The position numbers were made by a program, and so were the translations under genes. Under the pieces are notes generated by a model. It was given only the letters and a program-made list of their open reading frames with translations, was not told the DNA's origin and did no database searches. Of a stretch of 63,593 nucleotides of DNA, positions 1 through 8,155 are shown piece after piece (the first letter of the stretch is position 1; every line of letters begins with the position of its first letter). The stretch covers positions 1 to 63,593 of the forward strand of contig JBNRMJ010000030.1 in assembly GCA_050309435.1 (NCBI GenBank). Reading direction: 5' to 3'. The DNA is from CAYXVJ01 sp050309435. GTDB lineage: Bacteria; Bacillota; Clostridia; Saccharofermentanales; Fastidiosipilaceae.

Positions 1-18
1 AATATTGAGTTGAGCCAT
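1..18 (-). CDS. 5' end of a gene running off the left edge
   Basis: Only six codons are visible (M-A-Q-L-N-I), starting at an ATG whose complement is at 16-18. A GGAAGGAAG purine stretch sits 7-10 bases upstream, as expected for a ribosome binding site. The gene lies downstream of the EutH-like gene on the same strand. Nothing can be said about its product, and it may not be a real gene. Confidence 0.35.
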
Positions 19-247
19 GTCTTGTCTTCCTTCCGTATGATTTTGTTTTGCAAAACCCATTGTACCGAAAGGCGAGATGTGGCTCATCTCATTATTTTCA
101 ATTTACACCAACTATACGGACTTCATCCAGAAAAAAGCTATTAAAAAATAAAAGCACAGAAAGACAGAGAAAGGAAAAGTAAACTTATACAGAAAGACAA
201 GAGATAAAATCTGCGTTCGTTTATCAATATTTGCTATTTTATGCTTT
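19..247. promoter_or_regulatory. Spacer with TACAAT box and GTTTTGCAAAAC palindrome
   Basis: This spacer separates the EutH-like gene from the partial gene at the left edge, both on the minus strand. It holds a perfect 12-bp palindrome GTTTTGCAAAAC at 45-56. On the minus strand a TACAAT hexamer (complement 59-64) sits just upstream of it, so the palindrome would lie close to a transcription start. The form is like a LacI-family operator, but no good -35 box was found. No clear terminator follows the EutH-like gene. Confidence 0.35.
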
Positions 248-1324
248 TCATTCGCCTTTCAGAAAAAGAGGTGCCAGGAGCAAAGACAAGAACACTGCGG
301 CAATACCCCCGGCGAATTTAGCCGCGACAAGTGCCGGAACCATCGACGGTTCGACAGCTGTCGTAAAGGCCAGATGCGCGCCAAGAGCCGCAGAGCCGGA
401 AACCATGTAAGCCGTATTCATCAGCTTGCCCTTCCAATCCATATCTTTGATCATGGCATAGGCAGGTACCGAGCTGATCGTCGCTATCAAGAATGCGATC
501 ACGCTATGTTCGTTTAGCGAAGAACGGTCTGAAATCCACTGGACGGGGCGCCGCAGTAAACGAATCATCAACAGCGACATCGGTAATGCTCCGAGCAGGA
601 AGACGGTAATCGAAACAATTACATCCATGCCTTCCTCCAGTTGCAGCAAGCCGGGAATCAGTTCATGTTCCATCGTGTAGTTTATTGCGGCCAGGATGAG
701 ACCGACAACGGCTATTATGCGAAGCGCTTGCGATAAGCGGGAAAATATTCTTAAAACCAGATCCAGACGCTTCTTCATTAAAATAAAAACCAGAACTATC
801 AAGAGAAGAATCGGCGAACTGTATTTAAAGATATCAATCAGCCCCAGTCCGCTGACGAGGCCGCCTGTCAGAAGCGTAACCGGGATCGCCAGCAAGCCGA
901 TCAGTACGCCTTGAGAAAAGATTTCCCGATCTCTCTCTTCGATCATCCCCATGCCAACCGGGATCATGAAAACCAGGGTACATCCGAAGGCCGCGCCTAC
1001 CACCGTACCCGCAAAACGCCCCACAGCGGCCGATTTGGCCAGTTCAACGGACACATGATAACCGCCCATGTCCAGCGGCAGCAAACCGCCGAGAATGCCC
1101 GGATCAAGCCCGATCCGATTGAAAAGCGGAGCGACTAAAACCGACAGGATCCAGGAGATAATCGGCGATAAGCAGATAATACCTACCATGGATAAGATCA
1201 AAGAACTCACCATCGTAAGTCCCTCTTCAAACTTGCGTCCGTAGGCACTGTTCCTGTCAACTATCCAGGCTGCGCCACCGATCACCAGACCGATTGCGAT
1301 AGCGATTGTGATCACATTATTCAT
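248..1324 (-). CDS. eutH: EutH-like ethanolamine permease
   Basis: The 358-aa product is a multi-span membrane protein of the EutH family, thought to carry ethanolamine across the cell membrane. Family features seen are an N-terminal hydrophobic segment, the polar stretch PGILGGLLPLDMGGYHVS near residue 75, and repeated Gly-rich helices to the C-terminus. I chose the ATG at 1324 because AGGAG precedes it by 5-6 bases; an upstream in-frame start at 1348 lacks this. No ethanolamine ammonia-lyase or microcompartment gene is present in the window, so the substrate is uncertain. It is divergent from the esterase gene. Confidence 0.75.
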   Translation of the reverse strand: MNNVITIAIAIGLVIGGAAWIVDRNSAYGRKFEEGLTMVSSLILSMVGIICLSPIISWILSVLVAPLFNRIGLDPGILGGLLPLDMGGYHVSVELAKSAAVGRFAGTVVGAAFGCTLVFMIPVGMGMIEERDREIFSQGVLIGLLAIPVTLLTGGLVSGLGLIDIFKYSSPILLLIVLVFILMKKRLDLVLRIFSRLSQALRIIAVVGLILAAINYTMEHELIPGLLQLEEGMDVIVSITVFLLGALPMSLLMIRLLRRPVQWISDRSSLNEHSVIAFLIATISSVPAYAMIKDMDWKGKLMNTAYMVSGSAALGAHLAFTTAVEPSMVPALVAAKFAGGIAAVFLSLLLAPLFLKGE

Positions 1325-1506
1325 GGGACTCCTGTCAGCATGCGACATTGCGTAATCTCGTTAGCCATTTAAGCATAAAGAATCCTTTTTTACCAGAGTA
1401 GTCCTGCAACTTATCCTTCATAAACGCAGGTCATCGATTTTTCCTTGGCCACAGGCAGATCTCTTTTTAAAGTTAAAGCATCAAATCAACATGGAGGTAC
1501 ACTAAA

Positions 1507-2805
1507 ATGACTACACTCACACTGATCATGCTCCTGACTCTGGAAGTCTTCTTCCTCGTCCGCGCTATCATCACGCGAAATAGCCTCAGCGAAGAAATTG
1601 CGCTGATTCGCCTGGCGCAGCCGTTATTGTTTCTACTCTTGGTGCTGGCCGGTTTATATAAGCGGAGTTTTTTGCTCGTTCCCTTCGCGGCCTTACTTTT
1701 GGTACAAGCGGTCGCCGCTGCGATTACCCTTATCCGAAAAAAGACACGTCCTTATAAGCTAAGACGAAACATCATCCGATTTCTACGAAACAGCATGATT
1801 CTATTCCTGGTCTTTACACCGCTTCTGCTCTTTCCCCCGTATCAAGCGCCAAGGGCCACCGGAGAACATGGCGTGTTAAGTGCCAAATACAGCTGGACGG
1901 ATGAAAGCCGGCTTGAACCTTACGTTTCCGACGGGAAAAACAGAACACTGACCGTGGACTTCTGGTATCCCGCGGACACCGAAAAATCCTATCCGCTCGT
2001 AGTTTTCTCGCACGGCGCGTTCGGCTTTAGCGGCAGCAATCACTCGACCTTCATGGAACTGGCATCGAACGGTTACATCGTGGCCAGTATCTCGCATACC
2101 TATCAAGCTTTCTTTACCGCCGGCAGCGACGGACAAGTGACCTTGGTCGATCTGAATTTTCTGGCGGCAGCCGCCGACATCAACGCAAGCCATGATGCGA
2201 GTCGAGCCAAAGAGATATATAATACGACTAAAGAATGGATGGCTATTAGAACGGCCGACGAAAATTTCATCTTGGACTCCATCCTGGACAGGAGCCTGGA
2301 AAATGATGCGGTTTCGCCCTTTACGAATATTGATACGGAACATATCGGCCTGATCGGGCACTCCCTCGGCGGGGCTTCATCCGCACAGGTGGGCCGGGAG
2401 CGTCCGGATATCGATGCAGTAATCGTTCTTGACGGCACCATGCTTGGCGAAGAGCTTGACTTTAAAGACGGAGAAATCGTTTTAAACGAAACGGCTTATC
2501 CCGTCCCTCTGCTCAACATATACGCTGAGGATCACTATGAAAGCGCCATGGAATTCGAAGGCGAAAATTACAGCAATTTTTATGCCGGCAAACATGGCAG
2601 GGATTGTTACGAAACCGTCTTCAGGAATACCGGCCACTTAAACTTTACCGACTTGCCGCTCTTTTCTCCGACACTGGCCAAGCTGCTCGGCGTCGGAAGC
2701 GTCGATGCGCAGAACTGCATCGAAGAGATGAACCGCCTGGTCCTGGAGTTTTTCGATTGCTTCCTAAAGGACCAGGGACAAGTTACGATACGAGCCGAAT
2801 ACTAG
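1507..2805 (+). CDS. Membrane-anchored PAF-acetylhydrolase-like esterase
   Basis: A 432-aa protein with about four hydrophobic segments in the first 115 residues followed by an alpha/beta-hydrolase domain. The oxyanion stretch HGAFGFSG begins at H169, the nucleophile elbow is GHSLGG (S286), and likely triad partners are D309 (VLDGTM) and H377 (NTGHLNFTDL). The last motif is typical of the platelet-activating-factor acetylhydrolase II family, so an ester of a phospholipid or similar small acyl substrate is plausible. GGAGGT lies 9 bases before the ATG. It leads an apparent three-gene operon with a LytTR regulator and a DUF3021 protein. Confidence 0.75.
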   Translation: MTTLTLIMLLTLEVFFLVRAIITRNSLSEEIALIRLAQPLLFLLLVLAGLYKRSFLLVPFAALLLVQAVAAAITLIRKKTRPYKLRRNIIRFLRNSMILFLVFTPLLLFPPYQAPRATGEHGVLSAKYSWTDESRLEPYVSDGKNRTLTVDFWYPADTEKSYPLVVFSHGAFGFSGSNHSTFMELASNGYIVASISHTYQAFFTAGSDGQVTLVDLNFLAAAADINASHDASRAKEIYNTTKEWMAIRTADENFILDSILDRSLENDAVSPFTNIDTEHIGLIGHSLGGASSAQVGRERPDIDAVIVLDGTMLGEELDFKDGEIVLNETAYPVPLLNIYAEDHYESAMEFEGENYSNFYAGKHGRDCYETVFRNTGHLNFTDLPLFSPTLAKLLGVGSVDAQNCIEEMNRLVLEFFDCFLKDQGQVTIRAEY

Positions 2806-2820
2806 CGAGGTATATTGACG

Positions 2821-3264
2821 ATGAATGTTCGCATACGCCCCATCAAGCACATCGAAGACGAATGCCTGATCATCGAGTGTGTCGAGGTCACGGCCGATAT
2901 CGAGAGCATACAGGCCTATGTCTTGTCGAAAGGAAAAACCTTGATCGGTTCGGACGGAGACCGCATCTATCGCTTTGACTTGCCGGATGTGCTTTATTTC
3001 GAGGCTGTAGGCGAACGGGTCTTTGCCTATACGGAACGTCGGCCATATGAGCTGAAACTGCGACTCTACGAAGTAGAAGAAGCTTATCGCCGCCAGTACT
3101 TCATACGCTGCTCGAAATCCTTCGTGATAAACCTCATGCAAGTCGAGAGCATCAGCCCGGCCTTGAACGGCCGCTTCCATGCTCATATGAAAAACAAGGA
3201 GATCATCATCATATCCAGGCAGTACGTGCCTGCAATCAAAAAAGCATTATCGGGAGGCAGATAA
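2821..3264 (+). CDS. LytTR-type DNA-binding regulator
   Basis: The 147-aa protein has a short N-terminal region and a LytTR domain over about residues 45-145. Family marks seen include the DVLYFEAVGERVFAYT strand pair, the FIRCSKSFVINL segment and the C-terminal REYVPAIKKAL-like helix (here SRQYVPAIKKAL). Such stand-alone LytTR proteins bind promoters as dimers and usually control their own operon. It begins 15 bases after the esterase stop and is followed at once by a DUF3021 membrane protein, a frequent pairing. A TTG at 2815 is an alternative start. Confidence 0.85.
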   Translation: MNVRIRPIKHIEDECLIIECVEVTADIESIQAYVLSKGKTLIGSDGDRIYRFDLPDVLYFEAVGERVFAYTERRPYELKLRLYEVEEAYRRQYFIRCSKSFVINLMQVESISPALNGRFHAHMKNKEIIIISRQYVPAIKKALSGGR

Positions 3265-3265
3265 G

Positions 3266-3694
3266 ATGGATTTCAAGACTTTTTTCAGAACAAACCTGCT
3301 TGTGACATTTTGTGTTTCCGCGACGGGCACTTGTCTGCTGATGGCCGTGGTAGGGATTAGTTTCGCAGCCGAAACGCGTATGGGTTACGAAGCATTTTTC
3401 TCGCCGCTGATTTTCGCCGCTTTGGCTACTCTACCCTCCCTCGTCCACTATTCTAAAGAAGAGCTAACGTTCAAGAAGAGCATCATCCGTCAGATCATCC
3501 ATTTTATTTTACTGGAGCTCATTGTCCTATCACTACTCGCCTTGACCAAGCAGATAAAGAGTTTTCAGATGGGATTCGCCCTGGCTTTAGCTATCCTGCT
3601 TGTCGACGTGACTGTCAATCTCGTGCTGTGGATCAGTTCGAAAAGAACAGCCCGCGAATTCAATGCCGCCCTGAAGATTCTGCAGGGAAGATAG
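3266..3694 (+). CDS. DUF3021 family membrane protein
   Basis: A 142-aa protein with four hydrophobic segments (roughly residues 11-32, 45-60, 75-95 and 100-122) and a basic C-terminal tail. Length, topology and position directly after a LytTR gene fit the DUF3021 family. These proteins are thought to act as membrane partners or antagonists of the adjacent LytTR regulator; the exact mechanism is not established. The ATG follows the LytTR stop with a two-base gap, so translation is probably coupled. Confidence 0.8.
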   Translation: MDFKTFFRTNLLVTFCVSATGTCLLMAVVGISFAAETRMGYEAFFSPLIFAALATLPSLVHYSKEELTFKKSIIRQIIHFILLELIVLSLLALTKQIKSFQMGFALALAILLVDVTVNLVLWISSKRTAREFNAALKILQGR

Positions 3695-3720
3695 AACGAT
3701 AGCCCGAATTGCTACAGATG

Positions 3721-3755
3721 AAAGCCTCTTTGACTGCTATGGTCAAAGAGGCTTT
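3721..3755. terminator. Bidirectional terminator
   Basis: A perfect 14-bp inverted repeat (AAAGCCTCTTTGAC with GTCAAAGAGGCTTT, 7-base loop) lies between two convergent operons. The A/T ends of the stem give each strand a short T tract. Confidence 0.75.
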
Positions 3756-3770
3756 AGGAGTCGCTTGCTT

Positions 3771-4604
3771 TTAGATATCGATATTCAGACGTTTGGCGAT
3801 TGATTTGATGTGTTTTGTTGCTTCGATGTAATCGATCTCTTCGGTCATATGCTCCAGCATAAGGCAGGCGCGATCGTCCAGAGTCGTCATGCATTTGAGA
3901 TAAGTCTCGTAATCCAGCTCCCCGAGTCCGGGCCTGCATTCATCGAGATGCACCGTCAACTTACCGCTCAGACGTATGTCTTTGGCATGACAGCTGCGAA
4001 TGGAACCACCAAGCTTGTCAAACCACTCCTGAATCACTTCGCCGCTGCGATAGTAAAGCTCGGGACTCGTGATGATATTGACCGGATCCAGATGGGCGGT
4101 AAAGCCTTTACGATCGATCGCCCGTATCAAATCCACATATGAGTCCGCGGTATGAGGATACATCCAGGGCATCGGTTCGAGAGAATAGGCTGTTGTCTTG
4201 GGATTCACCGCGTCAATAATGCGCTGCGTCGTCAAAACAATTTCTTCGAAAGCCTTGGGTGTCAGGTTATCCTTATGCGGTCCGTCCCATTGTTCGCTGT
4301 ACGAACCCGCGATATTCACGCAGCAGTTGGCACCGACATAATCGGCGAGTTCCAGCTGACGGATCGCTTTTTCGATCGCTTCTTCGCGTTTGACGGGATT
4401 AGGATCCAGGGTATTGTTCCAGACACCGATTTCGCAGATAACCAGGTCCGCATCGATGGCCGCTTGTTTATAACCTTCGATTGTTTTGTCATCCGCGCGA
4501 TAATCGACGGGAAAATATACCGCCGAATAGCCGGCATCGATATTGGCTTGAGCCCACTCTTCCGGGCTGGTCCACTTCTTAAAGATGAAGCCTCCGAAAC
4601 GCAT
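3771..4604 (-). CDS. Sugar phosphate isomerase/epimerase-like TIM barrel
   Basis: A 277-aa protein of the xylose-isomerase-like (AP endonuclease 2) TIM-barrel superfamily. Likely metal ligands are visible in order: Glu in SLEPMPW, Asp in HLDPVN, His in CHAKD and Glu in MLEHM, with the GLGELDY motif between. Members act on keto- or aldo-sugars as isomerases, epimerases or, in 3-keto-glycoside pathways, as eliminating lyases. The ATG at 4604 has AAAGGAG 5 bases upstream. It is the last gene of the ABC-transporter operon, 16 bases after a Gfo/Idh/MocA oxidoreductase, which suggests that the two enzymes act in sequence on an imported sugar. Confidence 0.8.
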   Translation of the reverse strand: MRFGGFIFKKWTSPEEWAQANIDAGYSAVYFPVDYRADDKTIEGYKQAAIDADLVICEIGVWNNTLDPNPVKREEAIEKAIRQLELADYVGANCCVNIAGSYSEQWDGPHKDNLTPKAFEEIVLTTQRIIDAVNPKTTAYSLEPMPWMYPHTADSYVDLIRAIDRKGFTAHLDPVNIITSPELYYRSGEVIQEWFDKLGGSIRSCHAKDIRLSGKLTVHLDECRPGLGELDYETYLKCMTTLDDRACLMLEHMTEEIDYIEATKHIKSIAKRLNIDI

Positions 4605-4620
4605 ATTTACTCCTTTAAAA

Positions 4621-5688
4621 TCATGCACGAACCAGGCTGACGTTATTAACCTTAACCCATTGTCCGCTTTCCGCAGATAATCTTGCCGCTTCGAGACAGG
4701 CCAGCGTGTTGCGGCCGTCTCTTACCTCTACAAGAAGTTCTCGATATCCGAGTACGGTATCAACGAAGGCATCGATGATACCCGAATTTAACTGTTCCTT
4801 ATTCGTGCTGATACCTCCGGCATTCAAGCGGGTATCCGTACCGTCCTCTAACTGAATCACGATATCGTCTGTTTCAGACGAAAAGATCTTCATGCAGCCC
4901 TTACTTCCGTATATGATTGTGGCATTGTCTTCGGGACCGTAGTTTGTCCAGCTGACGGCGATCGTACCGGGGATGCCCTTTGCCGTTTTGAAAATACAGT
5001 AAGCATTGTCGTCCAGATCGATCAGACTACCGTCCGGTCTGTGCTTGTCCAGCGTCAGTAAAGACGCGAAAATCTCGGATATCTCGTCATCGAGCAGGTA
5101 TCGAACCAGATCAACCTTATGAGAACCAAGATCACCCAGGACACCGAAGTTGGCATACTCCTTCGAAAAGAACCAGGTATTCTTCTCGCTGACGCTCCAG
5201 TTTTCGGGTCCGCCGTGTTTGAAATTGGCGGTAACGGAGATGATTCTGCCGATCACGCCGGCGTCCAGGAGTTCCTTGGCACGGATGTGAGCCGGTATAA
5301 AACGCTGGTTATGGCCCGGCATCAGGATACGTCCGGCTTTAATCTGTACCGCCAGCATTTCATCAGCTTCCTCGAGGCTCGAGGCCATCGGTTTCTCGCA
5401 GAAAACATGCTTGCCGGCTTCAAGCGCCAGAACACTGTATTCCTTATGAAGGAAATTCGGCGTACATACACTGACCGCATCGACACTCGTATCTGCCAAA
5501 AGCTCTTCGTAGCTGTCGTAAACACGTCCGCCATACTCCCGGGCCAGTTCTTCGGCCCGTTCGCTGCTCCGGTCATAAAAACCGCGTATGACTACATTTG
5601 GATTCTGATTGTATTCCGGCGCATGCCTCACACGTGCGATTTTCCCGCATCCTGCGATGGCCACGCCTATTCTTTCCGGGTCGGCCAT
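4621..5688 (-). CDS. Gfo/Idh/MocA family NAD(P)-dependent oxidoreductase
   Basis: A 355-aa protein with an N-terminal Rossmann fold (GVAIAGCGKIA from about residue 8) and the family motif CEKPMA near residue 97, where Lys is catalytic. The C-terminal half is the usual beta-sheet substrate domain. Such enzymes oxidise a hydroxyl of a sugar, inositol or glycoside with NAD(P). It sits between a VOC protein and a TIM-barrel isomerase in a sugar-uptake operon, so an imported saccharide is the likely substrate. The ribosome binding site is weak (GAGAG). Confidence 0.85.
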   Translation of the reverse strand: MADPERIGVAIAGCGKIARVRHAPEYNQNPNVVIRGFYDRSSERAEELAREYGGRVYDSYEELLADTSVDAVSVCTPNFLHKEYSVLALEAGKHVFCEKPMASSLEEADEMLAVQIKAGRILMPGHNQRFIPAHIRAKELLDAGVIGRIISVTANFKHGGPENWSVSEKNTWFFSKEYANFGVLGDLGSHKVDLVRYLLDDEISEIFASLLTLDKHRPDGSLIDLDDNAYCIFKTAKGIPGTIAVSWTNYGPEDNATIIYGSKGCMKIFSSETDDIVIQLEDGTDTRLNAGGISTNKEQLNSGIIDAFVDTVLGYRELLVEVRDGRNTLACLEAARLSAESGQWVKVNNVSLVRA

Positions 5689-5735
5689 TTGTTGACACTC
5701 TCATTCTATCGGGATAAACACCGTTACTAAAAATT

Positions 5736-6191
5736 TTATCTGACGGGCTTGATGTTTAGATTGACACCGAGCTGTTCGGTACTGTCGACGATCGTCCAGC
5801 TGCTGCCGGGATAATAGCCGACCGTACGATCGACATCATAACCGTCTGCTCTCATCTCTTCGATGATGGCGTCTCTGCGGTCGCCCACTTCGAAACCGAT
5901 GTGATGGACGCCGTTTCCGTACTTATCCATGAACTCCTGAAAAGAAGACTCGCCGCCGACGGGCTGATGCAGCTCGATCACGAAATTGCCCATGTCGATG
6001 TTGCAGACTTTCAGATCGCACGAAACGGGTTCGCCGCGATATTTATAGTGGTCGCCGCCCTGCAGGCGAGAGTTGCGAATGACGGGCATGTCGATACCCA
6101 GTAAATCGGCCCAGTTCTTCGCCGCTGCTTCGATATCAGCAACTACGATACAGATTTGAATAAAACCATTCTTGTCGACTTTTGTTTGCAT
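5736..6191 (-). CDS. VOC family protein (sugar operon)
   Basis: A single-chain 151-aa VOC (glyoxalase/bleomycin-resistance fold) protein with two beta-alpha-beta-beta-beta modules. The second module carries the GNGVHHIGFEV strand with a likely metal-binding His, and FVIELHQP supplies a candidate Glu. The family covers lyases, epimerases and dioxygenases, so the reaction is unknown. AAAGGAGA precedes the ATG by 8 bases. It lies between the ABC permease and oxidoreductase genes and resembles the VOC protein at 12298-12759 of the same regulon, implying that both handle related intermediates. Confidence 0.75.
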   Translation of the reverse strand: MQTKVDKNGFIQICIVVADIEAAAKNWADLLGIDMPVIRNSRLQGGDHYKYRGEPVSCDLKVCNIDMGNFVIELHQPVGGESSFQEFMDKYGNGVHHIGFEVGDRRDAIIEEMRADGYDVDRTVGYYPGSSWTIVDSTEQLGVNLNIKPVR

Positions 6192-6232
6192 CGTTTAGAT
6201 CTCCTTTAATATTAACGGCTGTTGCCGTCGAC

Positions 6233-7135
6233 TTATCCTTTGACACTGCCCATTACGAGGCCCGTGGTGAAGTATTTTTGTAAGAAGGGATAGATACATA
6301 AAATAGGAATGATAGATAAGAACAACTGAGCCGCATTCGTGGTCCTGGCGTTCACCAGGTTCAGGTAGTTGGCCAGCTCGGCACTGATGTTCGTCGCATT
6401 TCTGAAGAAGGCTTCGGGGTTGATAACCACAGTCTGTAAATAAGTCTGCAAAGGATACTTATCGACCGTGTTCATGTATATCATTCCGTCGTACCAGCTG
6501 TTCCAGTGTCCGACGAACGAGAAGAGCGTAACCGTCGCCAGCGTCGGCTTGCAAACCGGTAAGATAACCTTTGTCAGAGTCTGGAAGTGACCCGCGCCGT
6601 CAATGTAAGCGGCTTCTTCCATCTCTTTCGGGATACCGCGCATGTAGTTCATGACAACCAGCATGTTAAAGACAGGCAGGGCGCCGGGGATGATCAGCGC
6701 CGAAAGCTTATTCATCAATCCGGTATATTTAACGACCATGTAAGACGGAATCAAACCACCGGAGAACAAGATCGTCAAAACGAAAAACCAGGAAAAAACA
6801 CTACGGAAACGAAACTGATCCTTCGATTTGGACAGCGGATATGCCGTCAGGATGATAAGCAGGAGGTTTAAAGACACGCCGAGCACGGTACGCTGAATTG
6901 TGATGCCCAGTGCGCGCAGGAACTGTCTGCTGCTCATGATGAACTGATAAGCGGCTACATTAAAACCAACCGGCCAGAAGGTGACCTCGTTTGCGGCAAC
7001 AGCGGTCTTGTTCGAAAATGAGATCGCCAGCAAGTTAACAAAGGGCAAAATACAGCTCAAGGCCACGATCGTTAATATGATGTAGTTAAAGATCAGAAAT
7101 ATGATTCTGGATGGAGAAAGTTTAGTAAATCCCAT
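6233..7135 (-). CDS. Sugar ABC transporter permease, YtcP/LplC type
   Basis: A 300-aa inner-membrane permease of the CUT1 class with six predicted spans. The cytoplasmic EAA loop that contacts the ATPase is seen as EEAAYIDGAGHFQTLTKVILP. The C-terminus (FTTGLVMGSVKG) is typical for this family. ATG 7135 follows AAAGG at good spacing; the GTG at 7144 lies inside that ribosome binding site. It is paired with the LplB-type permease 23 bases upstream. No ATPase gene is in the operon, so a shared MsmX-type ATPase encoded elsewhere probably powers uptake. Confidence 0.88.
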   Translation of the reverse strand: MGFTKLSPSRIIFLIFNYIILTIVALSCILPFVNLLAISFSNKTAVAANEVTFWPVGFNVAAYQFIMSSRQFLRALGITIQRTVLGVSLNLLLIILTAYPLSKSKDQFRFRSVFSWFFVLTILFSGGLIPSYMVVKYTGLMNKLSALIIPGALPVFNMLVVMNYMRGIPKEMEEAAYIDGAGHFQTLTKVILPVCKPTLATVTLFSFVGHWNSWYDGMIYMNTVDKYPLQTYLQTVVINPEAFFRNATNISAELANYLNLVNARTTNAAQLFLSIIPILCIYPFLQKYFTTGLVMGSVKG

Positions 7136-7158
7136 GATAAGCACCTTTCATGACCTTG

Positions 7159-8070
7159 TTAGAAAATACGATATCCCGTAAATCGATCCGCCAGCCAATA
7201 GGAAGTAACGATAAACAAGAAGGATACACCCGATTTAAACAAACTGGCTGCCGTTGACAAGGCGAACTGTGCGTTATCGATACCGAGACGATAGACGAAG
7301 GTATCCAGGATGTCGCCTGTCTTATATACAACCGGTGTGTACATGTTATAGATCTGATCGAAACCGCCATTCAAAATATTGGCCATACTCAAAACCGTCA
7401 TCAATACGATGGTGCTCAGGATTCCGGGCAATGTGATATGAATGGTCTGTCTGATTCTGTTGGCGCCGTCGATCTGAGCGGCTTCATATAAATTCTGGTC
7501 GATACCGGTCAAGGCTGCCAGATAGATAACCGATCCGAAGCCCGCGCTTTTCCAAATATCCGTGAAAATCATAGTATAGGGGAATAATTTCTGATTATTT
7601 AGAAAACCGACTTTTCCGAGCCCGATAAAATCCAGAGCGGTGTTAATAACGCCGTTTTGCGAAAACAAGTCTTTAAATATACCGGCCAGAATAACCCAGG
7701 ATAAAAAGTGCGGTAAATAGACAAAAGTTTGGTAGGTTCTTTTAATGCTGATGCGATTGACTTCATTAAAGAGAAGAGCCAGGGTAACCGGGACAATAAC
7801 GCCGCCGATCATTTTTCCAAGTGAAATAAAGACCGTGTTATAAATGATCTGCCAGATTTCCGGCATGGTAAACAAGTTCTTAAAGTTATTGAATCCGACC
7901 CATTCCGAGCCAAAAAAACCTTTTGTGGGATTGAATCTTTGGAATGCTATGACCGTACCCACCATGGGGCCATAACTATAAATAGCGATCACGATAATCG
8001 CCGGAACTAACATAAGCATTAATGGTAGCTCACGTTTGAAACGCTCTTGAGGTTTTCGTTTACTCGTCAT
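7159..8070 (-). CDS. Sugar ABC transporter permease, LplB type
   Basis: A 303-aa permease with an N-terminal basic stretch, six membrane spans and the EAA loop YEAAQIDGANRIRQTIHITLP. It closely fits the LplB family that partners YtcP/LplC-type permeases and large lipoprotein receptors for complex oligosaccharides in Bacillota. It follows the solute-binding protein gene after an 85-base spacer that contains a strong hairpin. This spacing suggests that the receptor is made in excess over the permeases. Confidence 0.88.
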   Translation of the reverse strand: MTSKRKPQERFKRELPLMLMLVPAIIVIAIYSYGPMVGTVIAFQRFNPTKGFFGSEWVGFNNFKNLFTMPEIWQIIYNTVFISLGKMIGGVIVPVTLALLFNEVNRISIKRTYQTFVYLPHFLSWVILAGIFKDLFSQNGVINTALDFIGLGKVGFLNNQKLFPYTMIFTDIWKSAGFGSVIYLAALTGIDQNLYEAAQIDGANRIRQTIHITLPGILSTIVLMTVLSMANILNGGFDQIYNMYTPVVYKTGDILDTFVYRLGIDNAQFALSTAASLFKSGVSFLFIVTSYWLADRFTGYRIF

Positions 8071-8090
8071 TTGGTCACCGCCTAAAGTGT

Positions 8091-8120
8091 TCCCGAGGCA
8101 GGGGCGAACCTGCCTCGGGA
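8091..8120 (-). promoter_or_regulatory. Intercistronic stem-loop without T tract
   Basis: A perfect 12-bp inverted repeat (TCCCGAGGCAGG / CCTGCCTCGGGA, 6-base loop) lies between the receptor and permease genes. No T run follows on the minus strand, so it is more likely an mRNA 3'-end stabiliser or partial attenuator than a full terminator. Confidence 0.7.
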
Positions 8121-8155
8121 TCTGCCTGTCGTTAATGTTTGTATGCTATCGGGCT

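Noticed and set aside
248..1324. A complete ethanolamine-utilisation operon around the EutH-like gene
   Set aside because: No ammonia-lyase, reactivase or shell protein genes are present in the window.
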